Source: Tatumella sp. JGM118 (lineage in GTDB: Bacteria; Pseudomonadota; Gammaproteobacteria; Enterobacterales; Enterobacteriaceae). From it: 64,000 bases of DNA. The stretch is taken from NCBI RefSeq assembly GCF_018257515.1, contig NZ_JAERJR010000012.1, forward strand, positions 34,883 to 98,882, in the 5' to 3' direction. Made by a program: the position numbers and the translations under genes. A model generated the notes under the pieces. The model worked only from the letters and a program-made list of their open reading frames with translations. It was not told the DNA's origin and searched no databases. This document shows positions 52,651 through 63,212 of this stretch, one piece after another; the stretch's first letter is position 1, and every line of letters begins with the position of its first letter.

Positions 52651-53418
52651 ATGACTTTTCATTTACTGATCATCGATGCACTGAACCTTATTCGCCGAAT
52701 CCATGCGGTTCAGGGCAGTCAGTGTCTTACCGGCACCCGTGCCGCCCTGCGCCAGCTACTGCAACACAGTCAGCCAACCCATGTGGTCGGTGTGTTCGAT
52801 AATCCTCATCAGCGTGAAGGCTGGCGACACCGGATACTGAGCGATTATAAAGCCGGCCGCACGGAGATGCCGGAAGAGTTACGTCTGCTGATGCCCGCCC
52901 TGCATCAGGTGTTTGCTGACTGCGGTATTCGCTGCTGGCATGCCACAGACGATGAGGCCGATGACCTGGCCGCCACCCTGGCCTGCAAGATGGCGCAGGC
53001 CGGCCAGCAGACCACCATTGTGTCGACCGACAAAGGTTACTGCCAGTTGCTGGCCCCCGACATTCGCTTACGTGACTACTTTCAGAAACGCTGGCTGGAT
53101 GTCCCCTTTATCCGCCAGCAATACGGCGTGTCACCCGAACAACTGCCGGATTACTGGGGGCTTTGCGGTATCGCCGGCAGTAAAATTCCGGGAGTGGCGG
53201 GGATAGGACCAAAGAGTGCGGCAGAACTTATCCACCGGTTTGGTAATCTGGAGAGGCTTTTTGAGCAACTGGATCAGGTGGAAGAAAAGTGGCGTAAGAA
53301 ATTGCAGGGGTCGCAGGAAATCGCGCTGATCTCCAGACAGGTTGCCCGACTGGCAACCGATCTGGAGTTACAGGGAAACCTGAAGAGCCTGCGTTATCTG
53401 CCTGCCTCAGGTCACTGA
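52651..53418 (+). CDS. xni: Flap endonuclease Xni (YgdG)
   Basis: 255 residues. It is a 5'-nuclease of the FEN family without the polymerase domain. The N-terminal metal Asp in [13 protein letters not shown], the [11 protein letters not shown] cluster and the [10 protein letters not shown] and [18 protein letters not shown] (helix-hairpin-helix) motifs are present. It is convergent with rlmM. Confidence 0.95.
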   Translation: MTFHLLIIDALNLIRRIHAVQGSQCLTGTRAALRQLLQHSQPTHVVGVFDNPHQREGWRHRILSDYKAGRTEMPEELRLLMPALHQVFADCGIRCWHATDDEADDLAATLACKMAQAGQQTTIVSTDKGYCQLLAPDIRLRDYFQKRWLDVPFIRQQYGVSPEQLPDYWGLCGIAGSKIPGVAGIGPKSAAELIHRFGNLERLFEQLDQVEEKWRKKLQGSQEIALISRQVARLATDLELQGNLKSLRYLPASGH

Positions 53419-53424
53419 CAACCT

Positions 53425-54528
53425 TTACTCGCGTTCGTCACGACGGCCGGGTGTGGCACCCCAGATACGACGCACGTGGACGGTGATCTCTTCGCGATCA
53501 TGATAGAGATGACGCGCCCGGATCTGTGCATTGATCCCGCCGGCCTGCAGAGATTCGGCGATCATTTGCAGGTTCTGAGTGACCTCTTCATAACGCTTTT
53601 TCATCGGCAGTTTCAGGTTAAAAATCGCTTCCCGGCACCAGCCATTGATCAGCCATTCGGTCATCAGAGCCGCGACCCTGACCGGTTTTTCGACCATATC
53701 ACAGACCAGCCAGGTCACATTCGTTTTTGGCGGGCGGAATTTAAAACCATCTTCGCGACAATGGATCACCTGCCCGGTGTCCATCAGTGAAGGGGCCATC
53801 GGTCCGTTATCGACCGCATATACCATCATGCTGCGTTGCACCAACTGGTAAGTCCAGCCGCCCGGGCAGGCTCCCAGATCCACCGCATACATTCCGCTGC
53901 CCAGCCGCTCATCCCACTCATCTGCCGGCACAAAAATATGGAAAGCTTCTTCCAGTTTTAAGGTGGAACGGCTCGGGGCATCGGACGGGAACTTCAGCCG
54001 CGGGATCCCCATAAACAACGGAGAGTTGTTTTCCGGATAAGAGTAACCGACATAACAGGTCCCGGAGGCAATGAAGAAGACATGCACGACCGGACGCTTC
54101 GCCGATTCATAATTCAGCAGAATGCCGTTCTGACGTAATGCAGCCCGTAGCGGCACCGTAAACTTACGGCAGAATTTAAGCAGTTCTTTGGCTTCGTTGG
54201 TATCCGGTACTTCAACGCGCAGCTCACCGCCCTTCTCCACGGCACCGGTCAGCATGCCACACACCGGCGTGATACGATCGTCCGGCGGTAAATCCCGTAA
54301 TAATTCACCGACCACAATCATCTGCCGGGCAAAGATCAGGGACGCAAACGGGATCTGACGGATCAGTTTGTCAGCATCTTCATACTGGTAGCATTCGAAA
54401 ATCACGTAGCCGGAATGATCTTTCACCCGCGCAAAACCAAACACTTCCAGTGCCGTGGCACGGGCAGTGATTTCTGCCGCACATTCTTTTTCAAACCCGG
54501 AACGACAATAGAGTAAAACTTTATTCAT
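53425..54528 (-). CDS. rlmM: 23S rRNA (cytidine(2498)-2'-O)-methyltransferase RlmM
   Basis: 367 residues. N-terminal THUMP-like domain, then a Rossmann methyltransferase: [16 protein letters not shown] (SAM motif I), [19 protein letters not shown] and the [13 protein letters not shown] lysine segment of the K-D-K-E tetrad. It overlaps the ygdD end by 8 bp. Confidence 0.96.
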   Translation of the reverse strand: MNKVLLYCRSGFEKECAAEITARATALEVFGFARVKDHSGYVIFECYQYEDADKLIRQIPFASLIFARQMIVVGELLRDLPPDDRITPVCGMLTGAVEKGGELRVEVPDTNEAKELLKFCRKFTVPLRAALRQNGILLNYESAKRPVVHVFFIASGTCYVGYSYPENNSPLFMGIPRLKFPSDAPSRSTLKLEEAFHIFVPADEWDERLGSGMYAVDLGACPGGWTYQLVQRSMMVYAVDNGPMAPSLMDTGQVIHCREDGFKFRPPKTNVTWLVCDMVEKPVRVAALMTEWLINGWCREAIFNLKLPMKKRYEEVTQNLQMIAESLQAGGINAQIRARHLYHDREEITVHVRRIWGATPGRRDERE

Positions 54529-54916
54529 GGCTGCCTGCCTTTCGTTTCAGACGCAGAGCGCCAATCAACATCAATAACCATCCGGCCAGGAAGCAAAGGC
54601 CTCCGACCGGCGTCACAAAAACTAAAAACATCAGATGGGACAGTGCCAGGCAGTAGAGACTGCCACTGAATAACACTGTGCCCAATGCAAGGAGTGCGGC
54701 ACTCCAGTAAAACCAGATATTCGCCCTGCGCAGCATTGCAGATGCCAGACCGAGGATCGCCAGCGTATGATACGCCTGATATTCAAGACCGGTATGGATC
54801 CACGCCATCTCATTACTGCCCAGCGTTTTACTTAATACATGGGCGCCGAAAGCGCCGAAAGCCACCAGTAAAAAACCACTGATGGCGGCAAAAATAAACA
54901 TCGTGCGGCTGGACAT
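54521..54916 (-). CDS. ygdD: DUF423 inner-membrane protein YgdD
   Basis: 131 residues with about four membrane helices. The N-terminal [20 protein letters not shown] is the DUF423 signature, followed by [13 protein letters not shown] and [14 protein letters not shown]. Function unknown. Between gcvA and rlmM as in E. coli. Confidence 0.94.
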   Translation of the reverse strand: MSSRTMFIFAAISGFLLVAFGAFGAHVLSKTLGSNEMAWIHTGLEYQAYHTLAILGLASAMLRRANIWFYWSAALLALGTVLFSGSLYCLALSHLMFLVFVTPVGGLCFLAGWLLMLIGALRLKRKAGSHE

Positions 54917-54957
54917 GTCCTGTTCCTCATCGAGCCCGTTGGCTGTGTCCTGTTTTG

Positions 54958-55872
54958 CTAATCATAGCGAAAACGAAACTTTTCCTGTTCACTGGCGGCA
55001 CGCGCCAGGATCCACTGCCGGAAAGCCGCTATTTTACCCAGATCTGCCTGGCTGTCATGACAAACCAGATAAAAAGCGTTCTGACTGGCTAAAACATCAT
55101 TAAACGGGCATACCAGGCGACCACTTTCCAGCTCGCTCTGCACCATAACATTATTCGCCAGTGCAATCCCCTGCCCGTGAATAGCGGCCTGTAACACCAT
55201 CGCGGTATGGCTGAAAATGGGCCCCTGCTGAACATTGACATGGTTCAGCCCCAGTTGCCGGGTATAGCTCTGCCAGTCGCGGCGCGATGCGTCATGCAAC
55301 AAGGTGAAATGGGCCAGGTCTGCCGGACTCTTCAGCGAAAACTCACCGGTCAGTAAGGCCGGAGAACAAACGGGCAGTAAGTACTCCGCATACAGTTTTT
55401 CCACCCGCAGTCCCGGCCAGTTCCCCCGGCCATAGAAGATAGCCACGTCCACATCATCAGACAGTTTATCCTCTTCACGGTCGACGGCCTGGATACGGAC
55501 ATCGATGCCCGGACAGTCCTGGTTAAAACTGGACAACCGGGGAACCAGCCACTGGATCGCAAAACTGGGTAACAGACTGACCGTCAGCGCACCTTTCGCA
55601 CTTCGGGCCTGCAGTTTACGGGTGGCATCGTTCAGTGCGGCAAATATCTCTTTAATATCCAGCGAATAGCTTTGGCCTTCTTCGGTCAGTAACAGAGATC
55701 GGTTACGGCGACGGAACAGTTTCAGACCGAGAAAGTCTTCCAGAGATTTAATCTGGTGGCTGACGGCGGCCTGGGTAACAAACAGCTCTTCGGCCGCACG
55801 GGTAAAACTCAGGTGCCGCGCAGCAGCATCGAAGACTTTGAGAGCATTGAGAGGTGGCAGTCGTTTTGACAT
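54958..55872 (-). CDS. gcvA: Glycine cleavage system transcriptional regulator GcvA (LysR family)
   Basis: 304 residues from the ATG at 55872 (MSKRLPPLNALKVFDAAAR), the conserved start; the frame is open 16 codons upstream. The LysR helix-turn-helix is FTRAAEELFVTQAAVSHQ at about 23-40, then a substrate-binding domain. GcvA activates or represses gcvTHP and activates the divergent gcvB. The start of gcvB is 127 bp away. Confidence 0.96.
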   Translation of the reverse strand: MSKRLPPLNALKVFDAAARHLSFTRAAEELFVTQAAVSHQIKSLEDFLGLKLFRRRNRSLLLTEEGQSYSLDIKEIFAALNDATRKLQARSAKGALTVSLLPSFAIQWLVPRLSSFNQDCPGIDVRIQAVDREEDKLSDDVDVAIFYGRGNWPGLRVEKLYAEYLLPVCSPALLTGEFSLKSPADLAHFTLLHDASRRDWQSYTRQLGLNHVNVQQGPIFSHTAMVLQAAIHGQGIALANNVMVQSELESGRLVCPFNDVLASQNAFYLVCHDSQADLGKIAAFRQWILARAASEQEKFRFRYD

Positions 55873-55998
55873 AACAATATTCAGATTCAGGGCCAATGGG
55901 ATGCAGGAGCCGGAATGCACTCAGACATTAGTTTTTTTTATCCGAAGCATTATAAATTGTCCCTTGAGGAACCTCCAGCAAATACCTATAGTTCACGC

Positions 55999-56177
55999 AC
56001 TTCCTGAGCCGGAACGAAAAGTTTCCTGAACCAGTCATATCAGGGCCTTTTGGCTTTAGGTGGTGATGTTGTGTTTGCATTTGGTCTGTTTTTCAGACCT
56101 GATTTATTTCCTGTGATATACCCTGTCTGTCCATAGTTTATATTTTTACAGCACCGCTTAATGCGGTGTTTTTTTTT
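55999..56177 (+). ncRNA. gcvB: GcvB small regulatory RNA
   Basis: It is divergent from gcvA, as in E. coli and Salmonella. The 5' end ACTTCCTGAGCCGGAACGAA is identical to E. coli. The GU-rich R1 seed reads GGTGATGTTGTGTTTGCATT, the next hairpin is TTGGTCTG...CAGACC, R2 reads ACCCTGTCTGTCCATAG, and the terminator GCACCGC...GCGGTG is followed by nine T residues. It represses amino acid and peptide transporter mRNAs with Hfq. R1 is shorter than in E. coli: the internal TGTTGT repeat is missing. The transcript is about 179 nt against about 205. Confidence 0.95.
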
Positions 56178-56449
56178 GTCTTTTATATTCAGTTCCGGCG
56201 ATGATGCCTTATCCCCCCTTCAAAACCCCGCAAGCCGCAATAACTCACCTTATGCGAAAAGCGAAACGTTTGCGCAGATATTTGCATAGATTCAGATTAT
56301 GCATAAACCTGACAGAGGAACGACATAATTAATCATTTCAGTAAAAAACTGGCCGGGCGACACGAAGAGATAATCTGCAAAAAACGGCGGGAAAAACGAA
56401 GGAAGAGATAAAGCAGCCGCCACCGGCGACTGCAATCAATACGATAGGC
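56178..56449. other. Gap between gcvB and ygdI-like gene
   Basis: 272 bp with no gene seen. AT-rich near 56280-56340. The region contains the terminator of the small lipoprotein gene at its right end. No ORF of note. Confidence 0.4.
56413..56433 (-). terminator. Terminator of the YgdI/YgdR-like lipoprotein gene
   Basis: GCAGCCGCC (56413-56421) pairs with GGCGACTGC (56425-56433) with one mismatch; on the minus strand it is followed by TTTATCTCTTCC. Downstream of the gene by 17 bp. Confidence 0.6.
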
Positions 56450-56677
56450 TTACTGACCGAGCTGAGTCATTTCTTTGACGTCAGAACGGTTGATCTGCTG
56501 CTTGATACCACTGCTGTCTTTATAGACGATCATACCGGTGTCATCATCAACGCCAGGCTTACCTTGTGCTACGATGGTACGGCCATCATTGGTATGCATG
56601 ACATAATTAGACGAACAACCAGCCAGGGTGAAGACGAGCGCGGATACTGCGAATACTGCTGCGAGTTGCTTTTTCAT
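56450..56677 (-). CDS. YgdI/YgdR family lipoprotein (DUF903)
   Basis: 75 residues. Signal peptide with lipobox LAGCSS (Cys21) and a short DUF903 SH3-like domain: YVMHTNDGRTIVAQGKP, DDDTGMIVYKD, and NRSDVKEM. Small outer-membrane lipoprotein of unknown function. The position near gcvA-csdA corresponds to E. coli ygdI, but ygdR is very similar so the symbol is left open. Confidence 0.92.
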   Translation of the reverse strand: MKKQLAAVFAVSALVFTLAGCSSNYVMHTNDGRTIVAQGKPGVDDDTGMIVYKDSSGIKQQINRSDVKEMTQLGQ

Positions 56678-56884
56678 TTATTATCTCCTTACAGATAAGA
56701 ATACCTTAAACTGTCAGCGATTCTGCCTTTATGCAGTCCATGTTTTTGTCCGTAACCACGGATAACTAACATTAAGCTATAAATATGCTTACAGCCTGCT
56801 AATAAAGCATATGACAATTTTGTCACTTTGCCAGCAGAGGCTGTTTTTTCAGTCTTATCTTAAATTTACCTGTAAGAGTACGCT

Positions 56885-58087
56885 ATGAATGGTTTTGATG
56901 CCGTCGCTTTCCGCCGGCAGTTTCCTGCGCTCACTGAGGATAATATTTATCTGGACAGTGCTGCCACCGCCCTGAAGCCTCAGGTGATGATTGATGCCAG
57001 CTCAGAATGTTATCGCGCCGCGGGAACGGTGCACCGCAGCCAGCACTCGCAGGCGCGAAAACTGACAGCCGCCTATGAACATACCCGCCAGCAGGTCGCG
57101 GAATTGCTCAATGCGCAGAGCGCAGCACAAATAGTCTGGACCCGGGGGACCACCGAATCCATCAATCTGGTCGCGCATAGCTGGCTGTCACCTCAGTTGC
57201 AGGCCGGTGACGAAATCCTGGTTTGCGAGATGGAGCATCACGCGAACCTGATCCCCTGGCTGATGATTGCAGCAGAAAAAGGGGCCCGTGTGGTGAAATG
57301 GCCGGTGACCGCGGAAGGACTGCCACGCAATGACCTGCTGCCGTCACTGCTAAGCGGAAAAACCCGCCTGCTGGCGGTCACTCAGATGTCGAACGTCACC
57401 GGGGCGTTACCGGTATTGTCCGAAATTATTGCCACGGCGCATGCCGCCGGAGTGAAAGTACTGGTCGACGGTGCCCAGGGGATCGTTCATCAGCCTGCCG
57501 ATGTCACCGCCCTTAAGGCTGACTTTTATGCCTTTTCCGGCCATAAACTCTACGGCCCGACCGGTGTCGGGGTACTCTATGCCAGTGCCGAATGTCTGGC
57601 TGAAATGAAACCGTGGATCGGCGGGGGGAAAATGGTCGATCAGGTCAGTTTCGACGGGTTCACGGCAATGGCGCCGCCCCACGGTCTGGAGGCCGGTACC
57701 CCGAATATTGCCGGCGTTTGTGCCTTTGGCGCGACTCTGGACTTTTTATCCACCGTCGATCACCGCGCCGCGGCCCGGTGGAGCGAAGCGCTGGCCACTG
57801 ACGCAGAACAGCAACTGGCACAGTTACCCGGTTTTCGCAGTTTCCGGCAGCATAATGCGCCGCTGTTAGCCTTCAGTTTCGACGGTATCCACCCGTCCGA
57901 TATGGTGACCCTGCTGGCTGAACAAAAAATAGCGATACGTGCAGGACAACATTGTGCCCAGCCGCTGATGAAAGCGCTGGCTATTCAGGGCTGTCTGCGC
58001 GCATCATTTGCCCCTTATAATAATCGACAGGATGTTGACGCTTTTGTCCGGGCAGTCCGGATGGCCCATGATCTGTTAAGTGAGTAA
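56885..58087 (+). CDS. csdA: Cysteine desulfurase CsdA
   Basis: 400 residues. PLP-dependent class V aminotransferase fold. The PLP lysine is in FSGHKLYGPTG, and the active-site Cys lies in RAGQHCAQPLM. EMEHHANLIPW and VLVDGAQGIVHQP are intact. It takes sulfur from cysteine and passes it to CsdE. It overlaps csdE by 8 bp. Confidence 0.97.
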   Translation: MNGFDAVAFRRQFPALTEDNIYLDSAATALKPQVMIDASSECYRAAGTVHRSQHSQARKLTAAYEHTRQQVAELLNAQSAAQIVWTRGTTESINLVAHSWLSPQLQAGDEILVCEMEHHANLIPWLMIAAEKGARVVKWPVTAEGLPRNDLLPSLLSGKTRLLAVTQMSNVTGALPVLSEIIATAHAAGVKVLVDGAQGIVHQPADVTALKADFYAFSGHKLYGPTGVGVLYASAECLAEMKPWIGGGKMVDQVSFDGFTAMAPPHGLEAGTPNIAGVCAFGATLDFLSTVDHRAAARWSEALATDAEQQLAQLPGFRSFRQHNAPLLAFSFDGIHPSDMVTLLAEQKIAIRAGQHCAQPLMKALAIQGCLRASFAPYNNRQDVDAFVRAVRMAHDLLSE

Positions 58088-58532
58088 TGTTATGACGTCT
58101 TTAATCGCCCCCCATCCGTTTGGTCACGACATCACCGCGACCGGCTTAACGGAGCAGTTCGGCCAGTTCCGCCACTGGGAGGAACGTTATCGCCAGTTAA
58201 TCCTGCTAAGCCGGAAATTACCGCCGCTGCCGGAGGCACTGAAAACCCCGGAGAATGAAATCAACGGATGCGAAAACCGTGTCTGGCTGGGAAGCCAGCG
58301 TCTGGACGATGGCAGTTTCCATTTTTATGGTGACAGTGAGGGACGCATCGTGAAAGGACTGCTGGCTGTGATGCTGACGGTCTGTGAAGGTAAGACAGCC
58401 AGCGAATTAGAAGAATTCGATCCGCTGGCCATTTTTGAACTACTGGGGTTAAAAGAGCAACTCAGTGCCAGCCGCAGCAGTGGTCTGGAAGCACTGGCTG
58501 CAGCCATTCAGCGTATTGCCCGCAGCGCCTGA
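58080..58532 (+). CDS. csdE: Sulfur acceptor protein CsdE
   Basis: 150 residues. SufE-like fold. The acceptor Cys is in NEINGCENRVWLG (near residue 62). It enhances CsdA activity and passes sulfur on; in E. coli CsdA-CsdE-TcdA act together. Convergent with tcdA, with 11 bp between. Confidence 0.96.
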   Translation: MSNVMTSLIAPHPFGHDITATGLTEQFGQFRHWEERYRQLILLSRKLPPLPEALKTPENEINGCENRVWLGSQRLDDGSFHFYGDSEGRIVKGLLAVMLTVCEGKTASELEEFDPLAIFELLGLKEQLSASRSSGLEALAAAIQRIARSA

Positions 58533-58543
58533 ACCGCAGAGCC

Positions 58544-59359
58544 TCAGGTGGCGTCGGCCGCCTGACGTACTTTCCTGGCGATAAACTTTTTCAGCGCATG
58601 AGATACGGCGATAAATCCAAAACTGGCCGTCACCATCGTTGCCGCCCCGAATCCTGCGGCACAATCCATGCGTTTCGGGCCTTCAGCCGTACTGCGCGAA
58701 GCACAGACCGTGCCGTCCGGTTGCGGATAGACCAGCGCTTCGGTGGAGAAGACGCAGTCGATGCCCAGTTTGCCTTTACTGTTTTTAACGATCGCGAAAT
58801 CGGATTTCAATCGTTCACGCAGTTTTGCCGCCAGTGGATCCTGTATCGTTTTCGCCAGATCCGTCACCGCAATCTGTGTCGGATCGATTTGCCCGCCCGC
58901 CCCGCCGGTGGTGATCAACGGGATCTTGTGACGGCGGCAATAAGCCAGCAAGGCTGCTTTCGGTCTGACACTGTCGATGGCATCAATCACGTAATCGAAC
59001 CGGTGATCCAGCAGAGCAGCCACATTCTCCGGCGTGACGAAATCATCAATACAGACCACCTCACATTCCGGGTTAATCTGCCGCAGGCGTTCAGCCATCA
59101 CTTCGGTTTTCGCCTGCCCTACGTTTCCGCGAAGCGCATGGATCTGCCGGTTAGTATTGGTGATGCAGACATCATCCATATCAATTAACGTGATATGCCC
59201 GATGCCGGTTCTGGCCAGTGCTTCTGCGGCCCAGGAGCCAACGCCGCCGATGCCCACTACACAAAAGCGCGCATCTGCAAACCAGTGCAAAGCCTGCTGA
59301 CCATATAAACGGCCTGTCCCGCCAAAACGCTGGCGCCAGGTATCAGTCACTTCCGGCAT
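58544..59359 (-). CDS. tcdA: tRNA threonylcarbamoyladenosine dehydratase TcdA (CsdL)
   Basis: 271 residues. E1-like ubiquitin-activating fold: GIGGVGSWAAEALARTGIG (ATP-binding), LIDMDDVCITNTNRQIHAL and DAIDSVRPKAALLAYC. It cyclises t6A37 of tRNA to ct6A with sulfur-relay partners CsdA and CsdE. C-terminal hydrophobic helix present. Confidence 0.96.
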   Translation of the reverse strand: MPEVTDTWRQRFGGTGRLYGQQALHWFADARFCVVGIGGVGSWAAEALARTGIGHITLIDMDDVCITNTNRQIHALRGNVGQAKTEVMAERLRQINPECEVVCIDDFVTPENVAALLDHRFDYVIDAIDSVRPKAALLAYCRRHKIPLITTGGAGGQIDPTQIAVTDLAKTIQDPLAAKLRERLKSDFAIVKNSKGKLGIDCVFSTEALVYPQPDGTVCASRSTAEGPKRMDCAAGFGAATMVTASFGFIAVSHALKKFIARKVRQAADAT

Positions 59360-59436
59360 AGATCCTCTTTCTTTACATTATTCTTTATTACCGCCGGCGG
59401 AAGAGTGGCAGGGTTTGCCCCCCTTTCGCCGGACGC

Positions 59437-60537
59437 TCAACGGGTCAGTAATCCCGTTCCCGGCGCAGATTTTAACACCCAGACGCGTCCGTAGTGATTA
59501 TAAAAACCGGCCAGATGAGCCGCTTCAGGGCCAATTCCCTGATAAATATCGAAATGCTGGCCTTTAATCGCCCCGCCGACATCCAGAGCGACCATCAGCC
59601 GCATCTGGTAAGTGCCGTTAAATTTGCCTTTTTCATTCAGTTGCGGCACTTCGGCCAGCAATACGGTGCCGGGCGGGATCAGCGAACGGTCGGCAGCAAC
59701 GGAGGCTTTAGCCACCAGCGGTACCGCACTGGCTCCCCGCACCGGGGTGTAGGACTCCGGACGGAAGAAGACAAAGGAAGGATTCGTTTCCAGCAAAGCA
59801 CGGACATCGGCATAAGAGTGGTTCTGAGCCCACTCGCGGATGGCCTGCATTGACATGTCTTCCCGCTTGACTTCCCCGCGATCGATAAGCTCTTTACCGA
59901 TGCTGTGATACGCCCAGCCGTTCTTGCCACCGTAGCCAAAGAAGGTCAGCGGACGACCATCGCCGTAGTCCACATAACCGCTGCCCTGAACATCCATCAT
60001 AAAGTTATCGATTAATGAATTACTCCAGGCAATCACATACCGGGAATTCAGTGCACCGTTGTAGATTTCGGCACGGCTCGGCAATTTATAACCGCGACGG
60101 CGCGGCGGCATACGATAGATAGGATACTGAAACTCTCCCTGGCGGGTATAGCGGGCCTGGATCACCGGGGTATAGTAGCCGGTAAACTGAACGTTACCAT
60201 AATCATCGGTCCCCTCCATTTGCCAGGCATCGAGACCAAACTGACGCAAGTCGCGGGTATTGCCCCCGGCGACCAGCCAGCTTTCTATAGAGTTATAGGT
60301 ACTGCTGTTACGACTGAAGAGTGCGCCGGAGGCCCCCTGGATCTGCCGGACCTGTTCGGCAAAGTCACGTGCGTTTACCGGACTGCCTTTGGCATTCGGC
60401 TGGTTAACCAATGCAAAGGGTTGTTCCAGTTTTCCGTCTTTATATTGCTGACCGCGATCGGTAGGTCGGGAAGAACATCCGGCCAGTAACGCCAGAAATG
60501 CCCCGGTCAGTGCAAGCTTTGCCCATTTTCCTTTCAT
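59437..60537 (-). CDS. mltA: Membrane-bound lytic murein transglycosylase A
   Basis: 366 residues. Lipoprotein signal with LLAGCSS (Cys near 21). The MltA domain contains GYYTPVIQARYTRQGEFQYP and the 3D domain with the catalytic Asp in MVALDVGGAIKGQHFDIYQG. Cleaves murein with 1,6-anhydro product formation. Upstream of the initiator tRNA gene as in E. coli. Confidence 0.97.
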   Translation of the reverse strand: MKGKWAKLALTGAFLALLAGCSSRPTDRGQQYKDGKLEQPFALVNQPNAKGSPVNARDFAEQVRQIQGASGALFSRNSSTYNSIESWLVAGGNTRDLRQFGLDAWQMEGTDDYGNVQFTGYYTPVIQARYTRQGEFQYPIYRMPPRRRGYKLPSRAEIYNGALNSRYVIAWSNSLIDNFMMDVQGSGYVDYGDGRPLTFFGYGGKNGWAYHSIGKELIDRGEVKREDMSMQAIREWAQNHSYADVRALLETNPSFVFFRPESYTPVRGASAVPLVAKASVAADRSLIPPGTVLLAEVPQLNEKGKFNGTYQMRLMVALDVGGAIKGQHFDIYQGIGPEAAHLAGFYNHYGRVWVLKSAPGTGLLTR

Positions 60538-60736
60538 TACGCTGCCTTCGCTGAATTATCTGAAGCGAAGATAGCAGAGGCCGGGTGATAATTAAATCTT
60601 CCGCAGAATCAGCATCGGGGATTTACATAAAAAAAGAAAACTGCCGTAAAATTCAGCAGATGACGGTTTTTTTTACGTTTTTTATCATAAATGGGTTGCA
60701 TCGAAGGCTATGGGGAGTATAGTGCGCATCCACGGA

Positions 60737-60813
<77 letters not shown>

Positions 60814-60820
60814 ACCGAAG

Positions 60821-60857
60821 AAAACTTATCAAATTAATTTTGATAAGTTTTTTTTTG
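60821..60857 (+). terminator. Terminator after tRNA-fMet
   Basis: AAAACTTATCAAA (60821-60833) pairs with TTTGATAAGTTTT (60838-60850) around a short loop, followed by a T-run to 60856. It ends the tRNA transcript. On the minus strand it lies beyond argS and may end argS too. Confidence 0.9.
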
Positions 60858-60906
60858 CGCTGAATTCAGCGACTTCCCCGGCCCCGGCTGTCGTATTCCT
60901 GCCGCC

Positions 60907-62655
60907 TTACATTCTTTCCGGTACGCGGATCCCCAGCGTCTCCAGCCCTGTTGATAAGACCTTTCCTGTCAGAGCACAAAGGGCCAGACGGCTCTGACGC
61001 CGGGATCGCTCCTGATGTGTCAGTACCGGTGACGAGGCATAGAACCCTGAGAACATCGAGGCCAGTTCAAACAGGTAATGACACATAATATTCGGCATCC
61101 CCTCTTTTGCGACGGCCAGCAAGGTTTCTTCGAATTGCAGTAATTTTACGGCCAGTGCCCGCTCAGTCTCTGTGGAAAAACTGAGTGTTCCGCTGAAGGT
61201 CTCTGGCAACGGCCCCTCAGTTGCCGCCGCTTTACGCAGCAGTGAGGTAATACGGGCACAGGCATACTGAATATAAGGGGCCGTGTTTCCTTCAAAGCTG
61301 AGCATCGTATCCCAGTCAAACACATAATCGGTGGTGCGGTTTTTGGATAAATCGGCATATTTTACGGCGCCGATACCTATCATTTCCGCCAGCGTCTCCA
61401 GTTCACCGGCAGCAAGCTGCGGAGACTTTTCACTGACCAGCTTATGTGCCCTGGTGACGGCTTCTTCCAGCAGTTCTGCCAGCCTGATCGTGCCCCCTTC
61501 CCTGGTCTTAAACGGTTTGCCGGTTTTATCCAGCATCATACCGAATTTATGATGTTCCAGAGTGACCTGCTCAGGGACATACCCGGCACGGCGGACAATC
61601 TCCCAGGCCATCATCAGGTGCTGATGCTGGCGCGCATCAATATAATAAAGAATACGATCTGCGTGCAGCTGCTGATAGCGATACTTCGCACAGGCAATAT
61701 CCGTGGTGGTATAAAGATATCCGCCATCCTGTTTACGGACGATCACCCCCATCGGATCCCCCTGCTTATTGCGGTAGTTATCCAGATAAACGATCGCTGT
61801 TTCACCGTCCATCGTGGCAATCCCCCGCGCCAGAAGATCGTCGACGATTTCCGGCAGCATCTCATTATAAAAACTTTCCCCCCGGATATCGTCTTTGCTG
61901 AGTGACACGCCGAGCCGGTCGTAGTTTTGCTGGTTTTGGGTCATCGAAATATCTACCAGCTTACGCCACATTTCACGGCACCAGGCATCCCCCTGCTGCA
62001 GCTTAACCACATAAGCACGAGCCTTCCGGGCAAACCCGGGATCGTCGTCATAACGTTTTTTAGCCGCGCGATAAAAACCTTCAAGATCAGAGAGAGAGAT
62101 GTCCCCCTGATTTTCTGCGATTTCCAGGCAGGCTATCAGCATACCAAACTGTGTCCCCCAGTCACCGATATGGTTAACCCGTGTCACCCGGTGCCCCAGA
62201 AACTCCAGGGTCCGCACACTGGCATCACCAATAATTGTTGAACGCAGATGACCGACGTGCATCTCTTTTGCCACATTCGGCGAGGAATAATCGACCACAA
62301 TATGCTGCGCGTTCTGACGGGCTACCCCCAGCCTTTCATCGTTCGCGGCCTGTCCGGTAAGATCAATAATCCATTCATCACGCAGAAACAGATTAATAAA
62401 GCCTGGCGCAACCGCTTCTGCACGGGCAAGCATCGTCCTGGAGTGGCTATTTTTCATCAGAGCATCGGCGACCCGTGCCGCCAGCACCAGCGGATTTTCA
62501 CCGCAGAGTTTTCCGAGAGCCATCATACTGTCGACCTGGTAATCGCCAAATTCAGGACGGACGGCAGGTCGAACCGTAACAGGTTTATCCGTAATGAGTT
62601 GAATATCCGTTAACGCTTCCTGAACCTGCTGAGCCAGTAGTTTTTTTATATCCAT
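60907..62655 (-). CDS. argS: Arginyl-tRNA synthetase, diverged from E. coli ArgS
   Basis: 582 residues, complete: N-terminal tRNA-recognition (Add1) domain (about 1-90), class I catalytic core with the HIGH-like HVGHLRS in [51 protein letters not shown] and the [13 protein letters not shown] loop that replaces KMSKS, then the C-terminal DALR anticodon domain ending ERM. It is plainly less similar to E. coli ArgS than the neighbouring genes are to theirs. It lies next to an ArgR paralogue, while E. coli argS lies far from this region. It may be a second, inducible ArgRS or a relocated sole copy. Same strand and downstream of the argR-like gene, 77 bp apart. Confidence 0.9.
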   Translation of the reverse strand: MDIKKLLAQQVQEALTDIQLITDKPVTVRPAVRPEFGDYQVDSMMALGKLCGENPLVLAARVADALMKNSHSRTMLARAEAVAPGFINLFLRDEWIIDLTGQAANDERLGVARQNAQHIVVDYSSPNVAKEMHVGHLRSTIIGDASVRTLEFLGHRVTRVNHIGDWGTQFGMLIACLEIAENQGDISLSDLEGFYRAAKKRYDDDPGFARKARAYVVKLQQGDAWCREMWRKLVDISMTQNQQNYDRLGVSLSKDDIRGESFYNEMLPEIVDDLLARGIATMDGETAIVYLDNYRNKQGDPMGVIVRKQDGGYLYTTTDIACAKYRYQQLHADRILYYIDARQHQHLMMAWEIVRRAGYVPEQVTLEHHKFGMMLDKTGKPFKTREGGTIRLAELLEEAVTRAHKLVSEKSPQLAAGELETLAEMIGIGAVKYADLSKNRTTDYVFDWDTMLSFEGNTAPYIQYACARITSLLRKAAATEGPLPETFSGTLSFSTETERALAVKLLQFEETLLAVAKEGMPNIMCHYLFELASMFSGFYASSPVLTHQERSRRQSRLALCALTGKVLSTGLETLGIRVPERM

Positions 62656-62732
62656 AATTTTTCTTTAACCCGTGAGATCATTAACAACCTTTATTCTCCA
62701 CGGAATAAAGCCTCCTTTTATTTATTCATTGA

Positions 62733-63212
62733 TTAACCATCAGAATGAAGGATACTTATGACCGACTGTTGAAGCTGATGAGAATTAACCCCCATGACCG
62801 GAACGATAAAAATCGTATCATCACCCGCTACAGTGCCTAATATTCCCTCTGATTTTCCGCAGGAATCGAGCAGGCGGGCAATTAAGGGAGCCGCACCGGG
62901 AACCGTGTGGGTAACCACCATCCAGTCATTGGTTTCAATACTCAGTACTGAACTTTTCAGGGTGGTTTTCGCCGTCGGCACTCCCCGTTCCGCCGGCAGA
63001 CAATAGACCATTTCCATTTTGGCATTGCGGGTGCGTACCGCGCCATAACTGGTCAGCATGCGAGAGACTTTAGACTGATTGATATGCCTGAACCCGTTGC
63101 GGGTTAGATAGTCAACAAACTCAGCCTGAGAGCCAAAACGTTCTTCTCTTAATAATTGCTGAAAGACTTTATCGAGATCCAAATGTTTAATCTTCTTAAT
63201 CATATCAGTCAT
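62733..63212 (-). CDS. argR: ArgR-family arginine repressor paralogue
   Basis: 159 residues. N-terminal winged helix with the DNA-recognition stretch [20 protein letters not shown], nearly identical to ArgR, then [13 protein letters not shown] and the C-terminal hexamerisation/arginine-binding domain with [13 protein letters not shown] and [13 protein letters not shown] (arginine-binding Asp-Asp). The termini are clearly different from E. coli ArgR, whose gene lies next to mdh. It should bind ARG-box-like DNA. It precedes argS on the same strand. Whether this is the main ArgR or a second copy cannot be decided from this window. Confidence 0.88.
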   Translation of the reverse strand: MTDMIKKIKHLDLDKVFQQLLREERFGSQAEFVDYLTRNGFRHINQSKVSRMLTSYGAVRTRNAKMEMVYCLPAERGVPTAKTTLKSSVLSIETNDWMVVTHTVPGAAPLIARLLDSCGKSEGILGTVAGDDTIFIVPVMGVNSHQLQQSVISILHSDG

